DNA of 64,000 bases from contig NW_006763147.1 in assembly GCF_000264905.1 (NCBI RefSeq), positions 644,302 through 708,301 on the forward strand, in the 5' to 3' direction. Every line of letters starts with the position of its first letter. The stretch's first letter is position 1. A program made the translations under genes and the position numbers. Below the pieces are notes generated by a model that saw only the letters and a list, made by a program, of their open reading frames with translations, was not told the DNA's origin and made no database searches. This document shows positions 11,935 through 23,715 of this stretch, piece after piece. Source of the DNA: Stereum hirsutum FP-91666 SS1 (taxonomy: Eukaryota > Basidiomycota > Agaricomycetes > Russulales > Stereaceae).

Positions 11935-13704
11935 TCAGGGTGGAACGTCGAAACCCTTGTCCCTCAACAACGCCTCCAGCACCATGTTCCGCCCCCTGGC
12001 TTCGTCCCTCTCCCTCGTCACCGTCTCAAGCGCGTCCTCGAGCTCCTTCTGATACTCCAACTTCCGCTTCCTCGAGCGCCGCGCTGCAAGCGTGTTCTGC
12101 AGTCGCTTGGCCTTGATCGCGTCCTCCTCGTTTGGCGTCAACGATGACGACGCCCCGACATCTTGATCAGCCAACTCATCGTCGTCACCGAAGGCCTGAG
12201 ACCGCGCACGCTTTCGAGCGAAGGTGGCGGGGACCTCCTTACGAGATGTTGACGACGGCGCGACGTACTTGCGAGTCTGAATAGGGGCGTCGATGGGCAC
12301 GAGTGCCTCTGGAGTAATGTTCTTCCTCGTACCAGTGGGTCCTGAGCGACGAGGGCCGCGACCGGTGGTAGGACGCGATGTCTTGTTTGTTGACGAAGAG
12401 TGAGGGTTGGACGAAGGAGACATGGAGAGGTGAGAGGGATCGAGAGCAGGCGTGTCGGGAGATGGCATCGCGAGCAGGCCGTCGAAATCGGGGTGGTTGA
12501 CTTCTGAGACGTGTGGCGCGTTGTAAGAGGCCTTGGCGTTGTCAAAGCCGAAGAAGTCCTGGCCGGCCTCAGGGAATAACGAGTCGAAGTCTCCTGGCAT
12601 GTCGAAGAGTGGGGAAGAGTAGATGGAGGGGCTGACGTCCAGATCCATCCCGAGGGCCGGGGTAGTAAGGAAATCGTCGTCCTGGGGTGACTCATGCGGA
12701 GAGGTGAGGTACTCGTTCGGGTCGTATGGGCTGAAGTTGTCCGGAGAAGCTGTGTGAGAGAAGGCGGTGCGGGCGGTGCCGAAGGACAGGACATGATGAG
12801 CCATGACTCGAATGGGATCAAAGCGGGCGTCAAAATCACCTTGGAGGGCCTCCAGCACGAACTGAGCCTGCTCTTCCACGGTGAGCGCGCCCGTGATGGC
12901 GGCTACGTTATCTGCTGCTGCGGCGGTCGACATCATGGCGGACGGTTGCTCGGCGGCGTTTTTGTTGGATGCGGAAAGCATAGATAGATAGTTGGAACAA
13001 AGGTTGCTGAAATCGATGGGCTCAGAGAGCGCGGAGGTGTCGGGAATAGATAATTGGTGTACTGATCGACGAGGTGTTGTGCGTGGTGGAGGCGGCAAAG
13101 ATTGCGGGATTCCATGATGAGCGGCGAGGTCCGTGGTAGTGCGGAAGACGGTATTGCTGGTCCTAGAAGGACGAGGGAATGGGGAGCTTATCGGGCCATG
13201 GTGAGATGGGGCGAAGCTTGAGGTTGTGGAACCTTCAAGTTGATACGGTGACGAAAAACCGGTAGACGGGGTTAAACGATGTTGGGGGGCGGATGACGAT
13301 CCGTTCAAAGGCAGAGACCGAACATGTTGATCGGTGTTGTATGTGTTATTATCAGGCAGAAAGGCGGGTATGGCTGGGAACTGGGGGTGGGACGCGCGTG
13401 GCGGTTGCTGGTCGGAAGGCAATGCGGCGGACTGTCTGTCAAGGGAAGCCGGGGAAGGCGATATCAGTCTCGCTGTCTCATCATGCGCGAGCGACTCGTG
13501 TAGAGCACGGAGGCGATATGAGTCGTGGAGCGGCGAGGTAGAAGTCGCTGGAGAAGGCGCCGACACATTGTTATCCCTGCTTTGGACGTTCTGGGTCGCA
13601 GTAGCATGACGCGGGCCGACCGCGTTATGAGCGCGCGGGGTCTCCGGCCGGGCAGTGCACGACAGAGGAGCCGGGGAGATACTATCCCGCTTGATAGATT
13701 CCAT
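11935..13704 (-). CDS. Gcn4/CPC1-type bZIP transcription factor
   Basis: Single-exon 589-aa protein. The C-terminal 60 residues form a bZIP domain: basic region NTLAARRSRKRK followed by leucine-zipper heptads (LEYQKELEDALETV, then NMVLEALLRDKGF). This matches the Gcn4/CpcA/CPC-1 class that activates amino-acid biosynthesis genes under starvation. The N-terminus is long, Ser/Pro-rich and disordered. An acidic-aromatic stretch (DMPGDFDSLFPEAGQDFFGF, about residues 368-387) looks like an activation domain. The start is the first ATG after a TATATA on the minus strand. A perfect TGACTCA (Gcn4 half-site pair) lies about 330 nt upstream, suggesting autoregulation. Another zipper factor subclass is possible, but the basic region fits Gcn4 best. 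Confidence 0.87.
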   Translation of the reverse strand: MESIKRDSISPAPLSCTARPETPRAHNAVGPRHATATQNVQSRDNNVSAPSPATSTSPLHDSYRLRALHESLAHDETARLISPSPASLDRQSAALPSDQQPPRASHPQFPAIPAFLPDNNTYNTDQHVRSLPLNGSSSAPQHRLTPSTGFSSPYQLEGSTTSSFAPSHHGPISSPFPRPSRTSNTVFRTTTDLAAHHGIPQSLPPPPRTTPRRSVHQLSIPDTSALSEPIDFSNLCSNYLSMLSASNKNAAEQPSAMMSTAAAADNVAAITGALTVEEQAQFVLEALQGDFDARFDPIRVMAHHVLSFGTARTAFSHTASPDNFSPYDPNEYLTSPHESPQDDDFLTTPALGMDLDVSPSIYSSPLFDMPGDFDSLFPEAGQDFFGFDNAKASYNAPHVSEVNHPDFDGLLAMPSPDTPALDPSHLSMSPSSNPHSSSTNKTSRPTTGRGPRRSGPTGTRKNITPEALVPIDAPIQTRKYVAPSSTSRKEVPATFARKRARSQAFGDDDELADQDVGASSSLTPNEEDAIKAKRLQNTLAARRSRKRKLEYQKELEDALETVTRERDEARGRNMVLEALLRDKGFDVPP

Positions 13705-13794
13705 CGTACGCGAATCGGAGCGCGACTTGTGGAACGAACAGAAAAGAGAACTGGGAATAGGAGAAGAAACAATGATCGCACTCGACGATGGGAC

Positions 13795-13800
13795 TATATA
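13795..13800 (-). promoter_or_regulatory. TATATA element of bZIP gene
   Basis: TATATA on the minus strand lies about 90 nt upstream of the bZIP ATG. Confidence 0.45.
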
Positions 13801-14029
13801 GGTCGCTGGTTGCCCAAACGAGACTTGGTGGTCTGAGGTCTTGGTATGCGACCGTACCGAACCAAAAGCAGGGAAATAAAGACGGAAAAAAGACGTTTAA
13901 CGGAGACAAAGGACTCACAAGTTACTCAGGGGTAGAGTGCTGCTCCTTGAACAGTGCAAGGAGTCAGAGCTAGCTGATTGGGGTGGTCGTCGGGATGAAG
14001 GACGAGGGGGTGAGGGAACGGGGGAGCAG

Positions 14030-14036
14030 TGACTCA
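14030..14036. promoter_or_regulatory. TGACTCA bZIP binding site
   Basis: Perfect 7-bp Gcn4/AP-1 site about 330 nt upstream of the bZIP start codon. Close variants (TGACTCC/TGACTCG) occur at about 13,962 and 14,354. Such sites mediate autoregulation of cpc-1 in Neurospora (established); the role here is inferred. Confidence 0.5.
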
Positions 14037-14039
14037 GCG

Positions 14040-17000
14040 CTGGCTTATAAAAGAAATTTTCACAGCATTTGGAACTCAGAGGCGCGCTCCCACGGCAGGC
14101 GCCTCCCGCTGGCACCGCCCGCCGTGTTGAGGACAAATCGCTGCCGGCCATCGTTCGTTATCGCGACGGATCTTCCGCGCCTCCATTGTATTATATACCC
14201 TTCCCGTCCTCGTACAATACACAGTCTACACTGTAAAATGCGCTCGAACACGTCCTATTCCACTTGGCCTCGTCAGTCGCAGCAGAAGGGCGCTCGGGCC
14301 AGCTGCGAGCTGCGAGCTGAGCGAAGGGGCGTGTGGCGAGGGACCCCGAAGAGCTGACTCGCGTCGTTCTCGGGTCCGGTCTGCCAATCGCGACCGACAG
14401 ACGCGCGCCGGTGGCCCAGAACGAGCGCAAATCGACACCCACAAGCAGCTGACCTCGTCCTCTCACGACGGGCGACACAGCCCATCCTTATCCGTGTCCT
14501 CTACTCCACAAAACGAGGCTCGAGAATATCACAAAAATATAACATTCGCGGTACAGAAGTACAGGCTGGACAGGATACGCACAGCCCGCGATATGTGCAC
14601 CTTCATTCCTATAAATCGGGCGTCGCGCCCTAGAGCTCTGGATCGTCAAGTGCACAGGAACAGGGCGACAACAGAGATGAAATCCCTGGACAGACAGCGA
14701 GCAAGCTCGGTCATCAAGCAGCCTAACCGCAATAAAGCCAGCCAACCAAGGGACGCGGTCGTCGGTACCAGAGGTCCTGCCAGAGACGCACATGCTTCAA
14801 ATGGGAACCGGGAGTGTCCCATCAAAACAAGGACACAAGAACGGACAAATATCGCGGCTGTGCCGATAGGTCGAAGTTGCAGTAAGCGCCCGTCCAGTGT
14901 GCACTTCATCCAGGGGGCGCTGTCGACGCCCAGCCGCGGCAAGGAGACAATCCCAGCACCTTATTTGGACACGGAGAGCTGTGTAAGGAGAGCCTTCAAG
15001 CTTCGCGGCGGCGAGCGCTGGCACAAATGTCGGATCGGAGGCGAGCGGATACCCAAGTATAACGACCACAAGCTGGGACGACAGGCGGGGACGCGACAGT
15101 CCTCGGTCCGAACGAATATTGCGATCCGAGTCCTGTGAGTCCATCGGAAGTGGCATGATTGGCTTCGTCGCGCAGCAAAAGTAGCTCAATATCCAGCATC
15201 AAGCACCACACCTGAGCGAAGTCTACCGACGGGTCGATACGGGTCCCTAGTCCTCCTACGCGTCGCGACACGTATCACAAGTCCCACGAAAAGGCCAGTA
15301 GGAAATAAACGGGGAGCCTTCCAGTCGCTTTGATACGTGTTAGCGTCAGTACGGTCACCGTGCGATGGGGACAATGGTTGATGATTGGTCGCGCTCGAGA
15401 ATCAAGAACTGTTCATAGTCTATAGCTGAAGCCCATACACCGACGTCGCCCAAATGAGGTATATTGCCCAGTGTTCCGTCGACCAGTTAGCGTTATGGAC
15501 CATCTACATCAGCGGAGAGACTCGGAACCTTTGAATCCACGGCAACATATCCAGTCCAGTGCAGTCGTCCAGCCGAAGTCAACACGTCAGCCCGAGAACG
15601 AGCACATCCATCCAGAGCGAAGGAACACGCAAGCGCAGCGAGACTCTACAGGCTATTCGGGCGCCACAGTGCTGATTGCAGATATGGCTTCAGCTCTATT
15701 CTCGAGAGCCTACTGCGACGTGTCGGCGAGTCCCCGATCACCCCCCGTCGCAGGATAGGATACGTATGCCGAACCAGGACGACGTCCGTCCATTGAAGCC
15801 TGTTCGACCTGTGGATCCATCCGTCGTTTGTTTCCCGATGGAGCAGGCCAAGTAGCTCAAGCGCCTTAGGAGCGCAGTGCCTTGGCTCATGTTGTTCCAA
15901 ATTCGAGCAGCTTATGTTTTGTGATGCGCGCCTGTGCCTACCAAACATATCCGAGAATTCAACAACCAGCATCAGTGATCTCGCGATGCACACAAAGATA
16001 GACACAGAAGTGCGCCTTTGTAAGTCCCAGCGTTCAAGTCACGCACCAGGAAAGTCACTAGTGATCCCCGACTTGCTCAGCCCACCGTGACAACTGATCC
16101 TGACGCGTAAGTCGCGCAAGACGCAGACGCGTAAGATTGTACGCGTACGCAACATGCCCCTGGAGGAGGCGCGATGAGCTAATCGAAACGTTCGACGGAC
16201 GGACCATGGAGGATAGCGCGTGCGTTCAGAATGTCGATATTATTGGGGCGCCACCGAACGATGAACCGCAGTGAAACTATAGACGCGTGAGCGCTGGGCT
16301 CGTCAAAAGTGTCAGCACCGGCAGCCGCCTCGAGGCATGCACGAACGTCGAGCGCAGCTAGCCTTCAAGCTTAAACCACGAATGTGCAAGTCATCGAGCT
16401 AGAATACGATACGTGCGAATGCCCGAGCGCAGACTATTGGCACCGACGGAGGTGGAACTGAGGCGGATGGCGGAGGTGGCGTCGTTGTTGGAAGCGCAGC
16501 AGTCAGCGATCACAGTCAAACCCAGACCCGTGATTTCTGAAGCATGAGCAACGCGTGGACGAGGAGAGCCAAGGCCCAAGACAAGCTGACAGGAAGTCGA
16601 AGCCATCAACAACGCAAGATCGGGTGGGGAATTGGTATTGTGTATCTGGAGAGGCAATATTGCGAGATCGTCATCGATCTCGGTCGCAGCTCGTAACACC
16701 TTCGAAATTTAGAGTAAGGCGGGGTGAGAAGACCGCGGTGAAATTGTAGACCGGCGGCGCAGTAGTATGGAGGTTGAACTTGACCTTGTGTGCTGGATAA
16801 TGCACGATGGGCAAGGGCCCTGAGCCTTTGAGGACAACTGTGAGACCACACCGTAAAAGGTCTTGATGTGGATGTGGGCTGAAACGGCCACGATGGAGAA
16901 GTCAGAGCGGCGGCGCAGCAGGTCGAAGTATCGTATGACACTCGATGTCGAAAATGATTGAATGTTGAACGTTGGAAGTCGAAGGCCCTATGTGACCCGT

Positions 17001-18220
17001 CCGTCGAAGGGGGACCTAAGCATCCTCGACCGCAGCATAACATTGTGTTTCGTGTATGTTTCTGAATCAGCGTGTACGTCGAGCAATTCAAAGAATGACC
17101 AAACTGAACTTCGCCGTCCCGGTGATATTTCGGTGGCACCCCTCTGCTGCGACGTCTATGACATCAAACATGGACACATTGAGCAAAATATCAGGATTGT
17201 GGCCCATGACCGATAGCGGCGCAGCACAATAAGCGCGCGCCAACCCACTTTGTCCCGCAATACATGTTTGATTCTCAAGGTGAGACGATATGAATGCGCG
17301 GAAAGGGCGGGGACCAAGTGATTCGTAACCTCGTGTTTGATATCATCGTGAGCTCGAGTCCGAAGTTCCGTCGGAGACAGCAGCGTATCGTGATCGCAGT
17401 ATTGTGACGGATCACAGTAACTTTACGTCCGTAAGGCAGTCTTCCGATGTGCCAGTTGGGACCAGGGCCAATACCAGAACTGCGATTCGGTATCGAGTTG
17501 GAGTCAGACGCCAAGAACAGCACTAGAATGAGCGAGAGCACAAGAGAAGTCCCGAGTCCAGGAGTGGGTTCGTAAGCCTCTCGAGTAGCTAGTCTGAAGG
17601 CGGCGCAGTCCGCAGATAAACCGCCTGAAATCGATGTTCTGAGTTAGAAGAAGGTCGCAAAAGTATATATAAAGGGACTTGCGGGTATGGAATGCAGACT
17701 CCTTCGATCAAAAGAGGCTTCGCCATGGGAAGGAAACCCAACATGCCTTGAACGAGGAGCCCGCAGACGCGTTTCGAACGCGTTCGAGCGTGTCTAAACG
17801 TGACATGATGAGTATCAAGGTAAAATATAGGCAGTCTGATGAAGAAAAACGCGTCAACTGCGCACCTTTTCACCCATCCACACCTTCAGCTTCAACAACC
17901 ACGATCAATTCTGGTCCGAGTGCTTCAGTTAGATGATAGTACTTACTTGTCTGAACGAATACAAGAAGTGAAGAAGCAGGAAAAGGTACAGAGCCATATC
18001 ACGGCGCGAGCACTATTTGTATCCACGAGGTTGAGTCGATGTGGTTCATGACAGAGTAAAGGCTGGCTGAGCAAAGCGGTGAGCAGGTGGTGAGCACGAA
18101 TGACGCGGTATGATTCGTCCGGAACCGGCCGGATTTGAGTGCGTGGCCGACACGTGTCAGTCCATCACTGTGGCGCGTCCTCACCGGTGTTGGCTATTCA
18201 AAGTTTGTTCGGCGACCATC
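14040..18220. other. Gene-poor 4-kb stretch
   Basis: It is rich in CpG and short repeats such as GACGCGTAAG (about 16.1 kb). Long open frames (for example 14,494-15,138 +) carry no recognisable motif and no plausible exon pattern. I found no transposon domains, tRNA or rRNA. Confidence 0.45.
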
Positions 18221-19700
18221 ATGGCCGCGATTCCTTCGTCGTCTGCCGCGTTGGAAGATGAGGTCGCAAGAACAAAAATATTACTTCTCGGACAAAGGAG
18301 GTACTTTCTTTCCTCTGAAACCGCTGGGTCATGCCTGCTGAATGCTACCATTTCCCGTCCATAGAAGTGGCAAAACATCAATCCAACAAATGCTGTTCAA
18401 CGATGCCGATCCCAAACAAACATTCTACTTCGAGCCTACCATCCGTATCATGAAGCACAAGCACGAGTAAGCTATTAGTGCTCAAATCGTGACTCGTACT
18501 CTGACTGAATGCTCGCAAACTTGTTGTGGCGCTTTGACTCGGAACAACACAGTACCATCATTCCGCTTGAGATATGGGACTGTCCTGGGAATATCACTGT
18601 CGATACTCTTGGAGCTCCTCTATCCACATTTGCTCTGATTATCTTTGTTATAGATATTCAGGCAGGTCCGGTTCCGCCTGCTTTGCCTTGCATCCTTCGG
18701 ACTGTTCATGAGTTGACTGTGGTCTGTTCTTTCAGGATTCGGTACAACAACCGATTGCACGACTCTTGCAGTTCTTTACTGCAGCATTTCAAGAATCCCC
18801 TGCGACTGCTCTCGAGGTATTTGTGCACAAAGCAGAAGCCATCCAAGAGTACAAGAATGGTATGCACATCTCCTGTGTTGACACTAGGCCGCTTTACGAC
18901 CACTCCAACACTAACAGTCGAATATAGACAGTTTCAGACACATTCAAGGTCGCATCATCGGCGAACTCGAGGATATGCCTGGGTTCGAAACAATGCCGCT
19001 CGACTTTCACTTGACTTCTATCTACGATTATTCGCTTTACGAATCCTTCTCTGAGTTAATCACCAAGGTCGTCGACTCGTTGCCGGATCTCGAGCAATTG
19101 CTCGACATATTTTGTGCCGTACGCCCCTTTCCGTCTTATTTTTTCGATCAATACGGCTGACCCATGCTCATTCTAAACCGAGAAGAACTCCCAGGCATCG
19201 AAAGCCTACTTGTTCGACATCAAGTCAAGGCTGTATGTGGCCACGGACACGTCTCCTCCGGATTCAGCGCATAAACTATGCTGCGACTACCTAAAGACGA
19301 TGAATTCCTTCGGCTCCCTCTACAAGTGAACCAATTTCTTTCCTCATTTAGATTCGTTCACTGTTAACCTGTATCATTCCGCACCCCAAGATCTGTCTCC
19401 GACAGCCCAGCTCGTGTCCGCACCATCTCTTCCGGAAGCTACCCACCCTCAGGCAAACCCTCCTTTTACCCCTCCGCCGCCATGAAACTTGCAGATCCGA
19501 CGCAAGGCACAACGATGACCTACCACGTCGTCACCCCGCAACTTGCACTCGTCGCACTCTTGCCTACGAGTGTCTGGGAGGGTAGGAGGGGACTAGTCGA
19601 GTATAACGTCGTGTACTTTCGAGAAGGGGTACAGGAGATCTGGGCAGTTGAGATGGAGGCGAGGAGAGAGGCCGCGGCTGGAGTAGCCAGCACAGTTTGA
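18221..19700 (+). CDS. GTR2: Rag-type GTPase Gtr2/RagC
   Basis: Small GTPase of the Rag family. With Gtr1 it forms the vacuolar/lysosomal heterodimer that signals amino-acid sufficiency to TORC1. Spliced to 346 aa from 7 exons: 18221-18300, 18365-18466, 18553-18661, 18736-18859, 18928-19118, 19186-19325, 19406-19700. The P-loop GQRRSGKT is at 24-31, EIWDCPG is the G3 region typical of RagC/Gtr2, and SFYLTSIYDHS-like motifs appear as FHLTSIYDYSLYESFS. The C-terminal roadblock part ends with LALLPTSVxExRRGLVEYNVVxFREGVQEIW-type sequence. Intron 3 starts with GC (CAG|GCAGGT at 18662) and only this choice keeps the frame. The downstream neighbour is convergent. High confidence in family; RagC/Gtr2 rather than Gtr1 from the DCPG/GALIFVID pattern. 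Confidence 0.93.
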
Positions 19701-19910
19701 TCCTTTACTTAGGAAGGAAGGCGAGGGGGACAAGTGACTGACGGAGTAACACAGTCATGGCTCGGCTGTGACCTGGCTAGTTCAAGGTAGACCGTTCGAC
19801 TCACGGGTCACGACGATGCTTTCTGGATGGAAATTTTCTCAGTGTACATTATATATTATGTTCACGTCCCAATGCAAGGGCCCGAGCTCATAGGTCCAGA
19901 GAAGAATGCT

Positions 19911-20038
19911 TGAAAGACAGATCCGAAAATGTCGGTATCGGAGGTGCGGGGGAGCAGACTTGGAAGGGAGCCATCCTTTTCGGGTTTGCTCTGTGGAGAG
20001 GTCTTGGTAAGACTATCAAGAAACTGATAAAAGATGGG
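19911..20038 (-). pseudogene. Copied fragment of the neighbouring unknown gene
   Basis: This segment repeats, with substitutions, the part of the adjacent gene at about 20,499-20,630. On the minus strand it reads YQFLDSL..SLLPRTSDTDIFGSVFQAF, against EFLDSL..PPRTSSDTDIFGSVFHAL in the gene. No extended frame or start accompanies it. It looks like a partial tandem duplicate that has decayed. Confidence 0.7.
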
Positions 20039-20216
20039 TACCCGACATCAATAACGGTGTGAATAGCACGACAAAAGCTGCGAGAACAAAGCAACAAAGG
20101 AGGCGAAATAAAAGAGGCGAAACATAGAATGGTCGGGCATGTCGAAGGGAGAATTTGAGATAGGGCAAGGGTCAGAATAAGAGAACGAGAACATACAGAG
20201 CGTGGAAACGTGTATC

Positions 20217-21584
20217 TCATGAAGAACTCTCGCACCAGAACAATTCACAGACAGCCCTTCGATACCGCATTGCACGACGACTATGGAGGCGATCACTATT
20301 AGTGGTCGGCGTTACAGCCTCGTCGACGACGATATGGAACAGGGGCTGCACGCCTTCGTTCATACAAGGGACTAGCGTTCCCGAGTAGTTGAGGAGGACG
20401 AATGATTGGGGGAACCGCCGGAAATGCATCCATGTTGTACTGAACATCCAACCCTTCGCACACGATCGCAAGTCCTCTCTCGATCCAGAGGCGAGGGCGT
20501 GGAAGACCGATCCGAATATGTCAGTGTCGGAGGACGTTCGAGGTGGACAGAGTTGGAAATAGAGCCATTCCTTCCGGGCTTCGTCTGGGGAGAGGTTACA
20601 GGGGAGACTATCGAGGAATTCATAAAGGACGACGGTTCGGCCGAGGAGGAGGGATTGAAAGTAACGGTCAGCGAGAGCGGATCGATCCTTGGGTTCCACC
20701 GACGCGATAGACGCCCTGAAGAGCGTCAAGGCGAGCTCGAGGTCTTGAGAGATCAGAGGCGACTCGCAGGGATCTGAGTTACGAATAGCGGAGTAGGAGA
20801 AGTGGAAGCCCCATTGGTGTAGAAGACCTTGAGCCAACTTTCGGCTTTTCGTAGGCATTGATGCTGTGATGTAATCCCTGATAAATCGTCAACAACAGGA
20901 GGTCATAATAGATAGGAAAGCGAACACTTTTTCGACGAAAAGATACTATCCATGTGCTGAATATCCTGCACACAATCGGGTCCATCAAGATCTCGAAGAT
21001 GACCCCAAGCGTCCGCTCCAAGGCGTGTATCGAAAGAAGTTGAGGGAAGAATACCCTGTCGTATGGGGTGAAACGCCGAGTCGTACTTCGTCAGAGTCTC
21101 TTCGATGATAGGATTGAGTGGATTGTGCAACAGAGCTGCAATAAATCATGCTCCTAGTAAGCAGGTGTGACAGGTGCTCACGATGTGTGCACAGTTCGGA
21201 TGGATCCCTGCTGACTAGAACCCGCTTGAAGATGTCGAAAACTTCGCGATGCTTGCGCAAAAAGTCGTAGAGGTTCTCGTCCTCTCTTGTCCAGAGCCCT
21301 AACGCAGCGAGTAGCTCTTCTAAGCTGATACTCCCAAACCCCCTAGGACTACCGCCCCAGATGACGTTGAAGATGTCCCGGTGACGACGCTGTAAGACAG
21401 GACAAGGTCTTGAAGGGGGTGGTGAGGGCGATGAGGCGGGATCGGTGATAGGCGAGAATGATGCAGGAGAAAGAGTTTGTAGAAGACCGTCATCGCTCGA
21501 ATGAGCCGTGTTGGACAATTCAGACGAAGATTGCGAGGGTGAAGAGGCAGGATCGGAGAGGGTTGAATCACTTGACCCAAGCAT
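20217..21584 (-). CDS. Uncharacterised protein
   Basis: Three exons (21584-21182, 21135-20928, 20877-20217) give 423 aa with closed phases. The first 60 residues are Ser/Pro-rich and low-complexity; the rest is a mixed, probably helical globular sequence (FNVIWGGSPRGFGSISLEELLAALGLW, split across here; DAWGHLRDLDGPDCVQDI; DIFGSVFHALASGSREDL). I see no signal peptide, membrane helix or catalytic motif and do not recognise the family. A decayed copy of part of exon 3 lies just downstream. It may be lineage-specific. Confidence 0.65.
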
Positions 21585-22097
21585 GGGCGGTTTTTGCAGC
21601 TCAGAATCGATTTCACGAAGGATACGGACAAGGCAGGGTGACTAGCAGAGGCCTTGTGAGGTCTTACCATTCGTGGGAGACAATGGACAAAGGGAGAGGT
21701 GGACGAAGGACCGGACTGAGAAGAGGCGGTGGAGACAGAGAGCTCGAGACAGCTGTAGATAGTTGTGGTTCGTGCGAGAAATATGATTGCATGTCCAACT
21801 GGCGCATTCACGGCTGTCACGGTGTCAGTCTCCGGACTTGCTCCGGACCGGCACTTGGTCCCGCGGCGCTTCAGCACTTCCTCATATGGTATCAGCATTG
21901 ACTTGATCCAGCGAAGCGACGCCGGTTACGAACAGCTATATAACAGCCCTCTCAATCGCCATCCATGACCGTCTCCCTCTTTTATTTCCACTGCCTTCCG
22001 CACTCCACCCAAGAATCATGTCCAAGCGGCCCCATTCCGATATTGCTCTTGCCAAAGGGGCTGACACCGACCCACGCCCGGCACAAGAAGTTCAGTC

Positions 22098-23715
22098 TCA
22101 ACCAGAAGCAGCACCGCTGCGATATGCGAAAAATAATGACGAATTGGGTTTAGTCCTGGTGTTTGACTCTAGGACTGGCCTTACTGACCTGCATGTCAAG
22201 CCCAGGCTGCTCGAGTCGTCTATGTTCGAGCACAGAACAGTAGATGTTCCGGAGGGGTTCTTCACCGTGAAGCCTGTGAAAGAGATGTCGCACGTTCCGG
22301 CTCCAGGGCAGTTGAGGTTGGCCACCGTCGGGCTATACGTGCTGGAACTGTATATAACGCAACGACCACAAACCACAGCGAAGAGGTCAGTGAACATTCC
22401 TCCCTAGAGCATCTCGCAAGAAGAAAGCGAACAAGACGCACGTAGTCCCCGAAAAATTGATAAAGTTTACATCCGTAATGGAGCTAGTGCTGGGATTGGC
22501 AGTACAGTTGGCCGCACTTGCGGAATCATAGCAGCTTTGTATTTGCGCGGCGTAGTCGCTCCCTTGAACGACGACGTTCTCGAAAGTGACGTTTTTGACG
22601 GTCGCGGTTCCATGCGATGAACCACCTTCGTAAAGCTTGATGCCGACGGCTTTGGTGGAGTCGATCATTGTGGCGCCGTTCACGTAGATGTTCTCCACCT
22701 ATCGTATGAAACAGACGAAGGTCATATGATGCGAATATATTATCACTGTCAAGAACTACTCACCGTGTCAGTCGAGCCTTCCCCACCGCCTAGCGAGCCC
22801 ACGGATATACCTTAAGCACACAAGATAGCGTATTAACGTGGGGTAGTCTGTGAGAGAGCGATAATGTACCATGAGAACCAGTGCAAGTGATGTCAGTGAC
22901 GGTGGTAAAGCTTGACCCCGACTTGAATGCTACACAGTCGTCGTCGTTTACGACTGTGGTGTTGTGAATCGTCACGAACGTGGACAAGCCCACGTCGAAT
23001 CCGTCGGTATTCTTTGGGACAGCACCATCGTCCTCAACAGCGGAAAGTTGAAGGCCGGTGTAGATCACATTGGTGGAAGAGCCGGTGACGGAGTGGAAGA
23101 CATTGGGTGCGTTCTTGAATCTGAGGTTGCTTACGGTGATACCCGAGGACTTCTCGATGTACATCAAGGTCGGGCGAGCGTAGTCAGAGTTCGAGGCGAA
23201 TTCTGTGCGAGGTATATACACCAAGATGTCAAAATCTGGATAATAGACGGAGAGGAAAGAGCAGAGGGGAGGAGTGACTCTGGTATGTGATTCAAAGGCG
23301 TACCGGTCCAAAACGGTACACCGTTCCCATCAACAAGGCCGGTGCTAGTCTGCGAAGTGATGGTCGCGCCTGTAACTCCATTGACCAAGATGGCAGCCTG
23401 GTTCCCCTCCCAATAGTCCAGATCGTCCGACAGCTTGAGTGTTCCTTCTATCGCAATGGTGCATCCCGAGCATTCAGAGAGGTCGAGTGTACTCCGAAGT
23501 GCGTAGGTGACGCCAGCCGAGAGTACGACGGTACCTGTAGAGCAAGAGGCGATGGCTGCCTCGATAGCAGGGACGTCATCGGTACCAGCGTTTTGAGCAC
23601 CAGTAACGGTGCAGGTAGCTCGTCCAGCAATGGAAGGTTCCGCAGGGGTGGCGGAGACACTCTTGAACAGTGAGGGAAGGGCGAGGAGAGAGGTCAACGC
23701 TAGCGATGCGATCAT
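22098..23715 (-). CDS. GH28 polygalacturonase
   Basis: Secreted pectin-degrading glycoside hydrolase of family 28 (polygalacturonase). Six exons: 23715-23304, 23202-22870, 22810-22764, 22698-22442, 22347-22189, 22116-22098; 408 aa. A signal peptide (MIASLALTSLLALPSLF) leads into a right-handed beta-helix. Catalytic blocks are visible: NTDGFD (Asp204, Asp207), DDDC (Asp225/226), GSHGISVGS (His248) and VGIKLYE in place of the usual G-x-R-x-K. The C-terminus carries a paired-cysteine tail (NLNCPGAGTCDISFTGF, LCSN..). The last exon adds only six residues before the stop. It is divergent from the CE8 pectin methylesterase gene, which normally de-esterifies the substrate for such enzymes. Endo versus exo action cannot be decided from this reading. 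Confidence 0.92.

Noticed and set aside
13915..14151. 78-codon minus frame upstream of the bZIP gene
   Set aside because: May be an upstream ORF only if transcription starts far upstream; no evidence for a separate protein.
14494..15138. 214-codon frame on the + strand
   Set aside because: No domain, composition typical of chance frames in GC-rich DNA, overlapping frames on both strands, and no splice partners.
19326..19351. 26-nt intron reading in GTR2
   Set aside because: It is too short and leads to a stop; the 80-nt intron 19326-19405 keeps the roadblock domain in frame.
19781..19815. TTCGACTC string resembling a tRNA T-loop
   Set aside because: Flanking bases do not form the T-arm stem, and no anticodon or acceptor arm is present.
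22018..22407. 129-codon frame on the + strand (MSKRPHSDIALAKG..)
   Set aside because: It lies antisense to the last two exons of the GH28 gene, whose protein motifs and splice phases are clear; the + frame has no motif.
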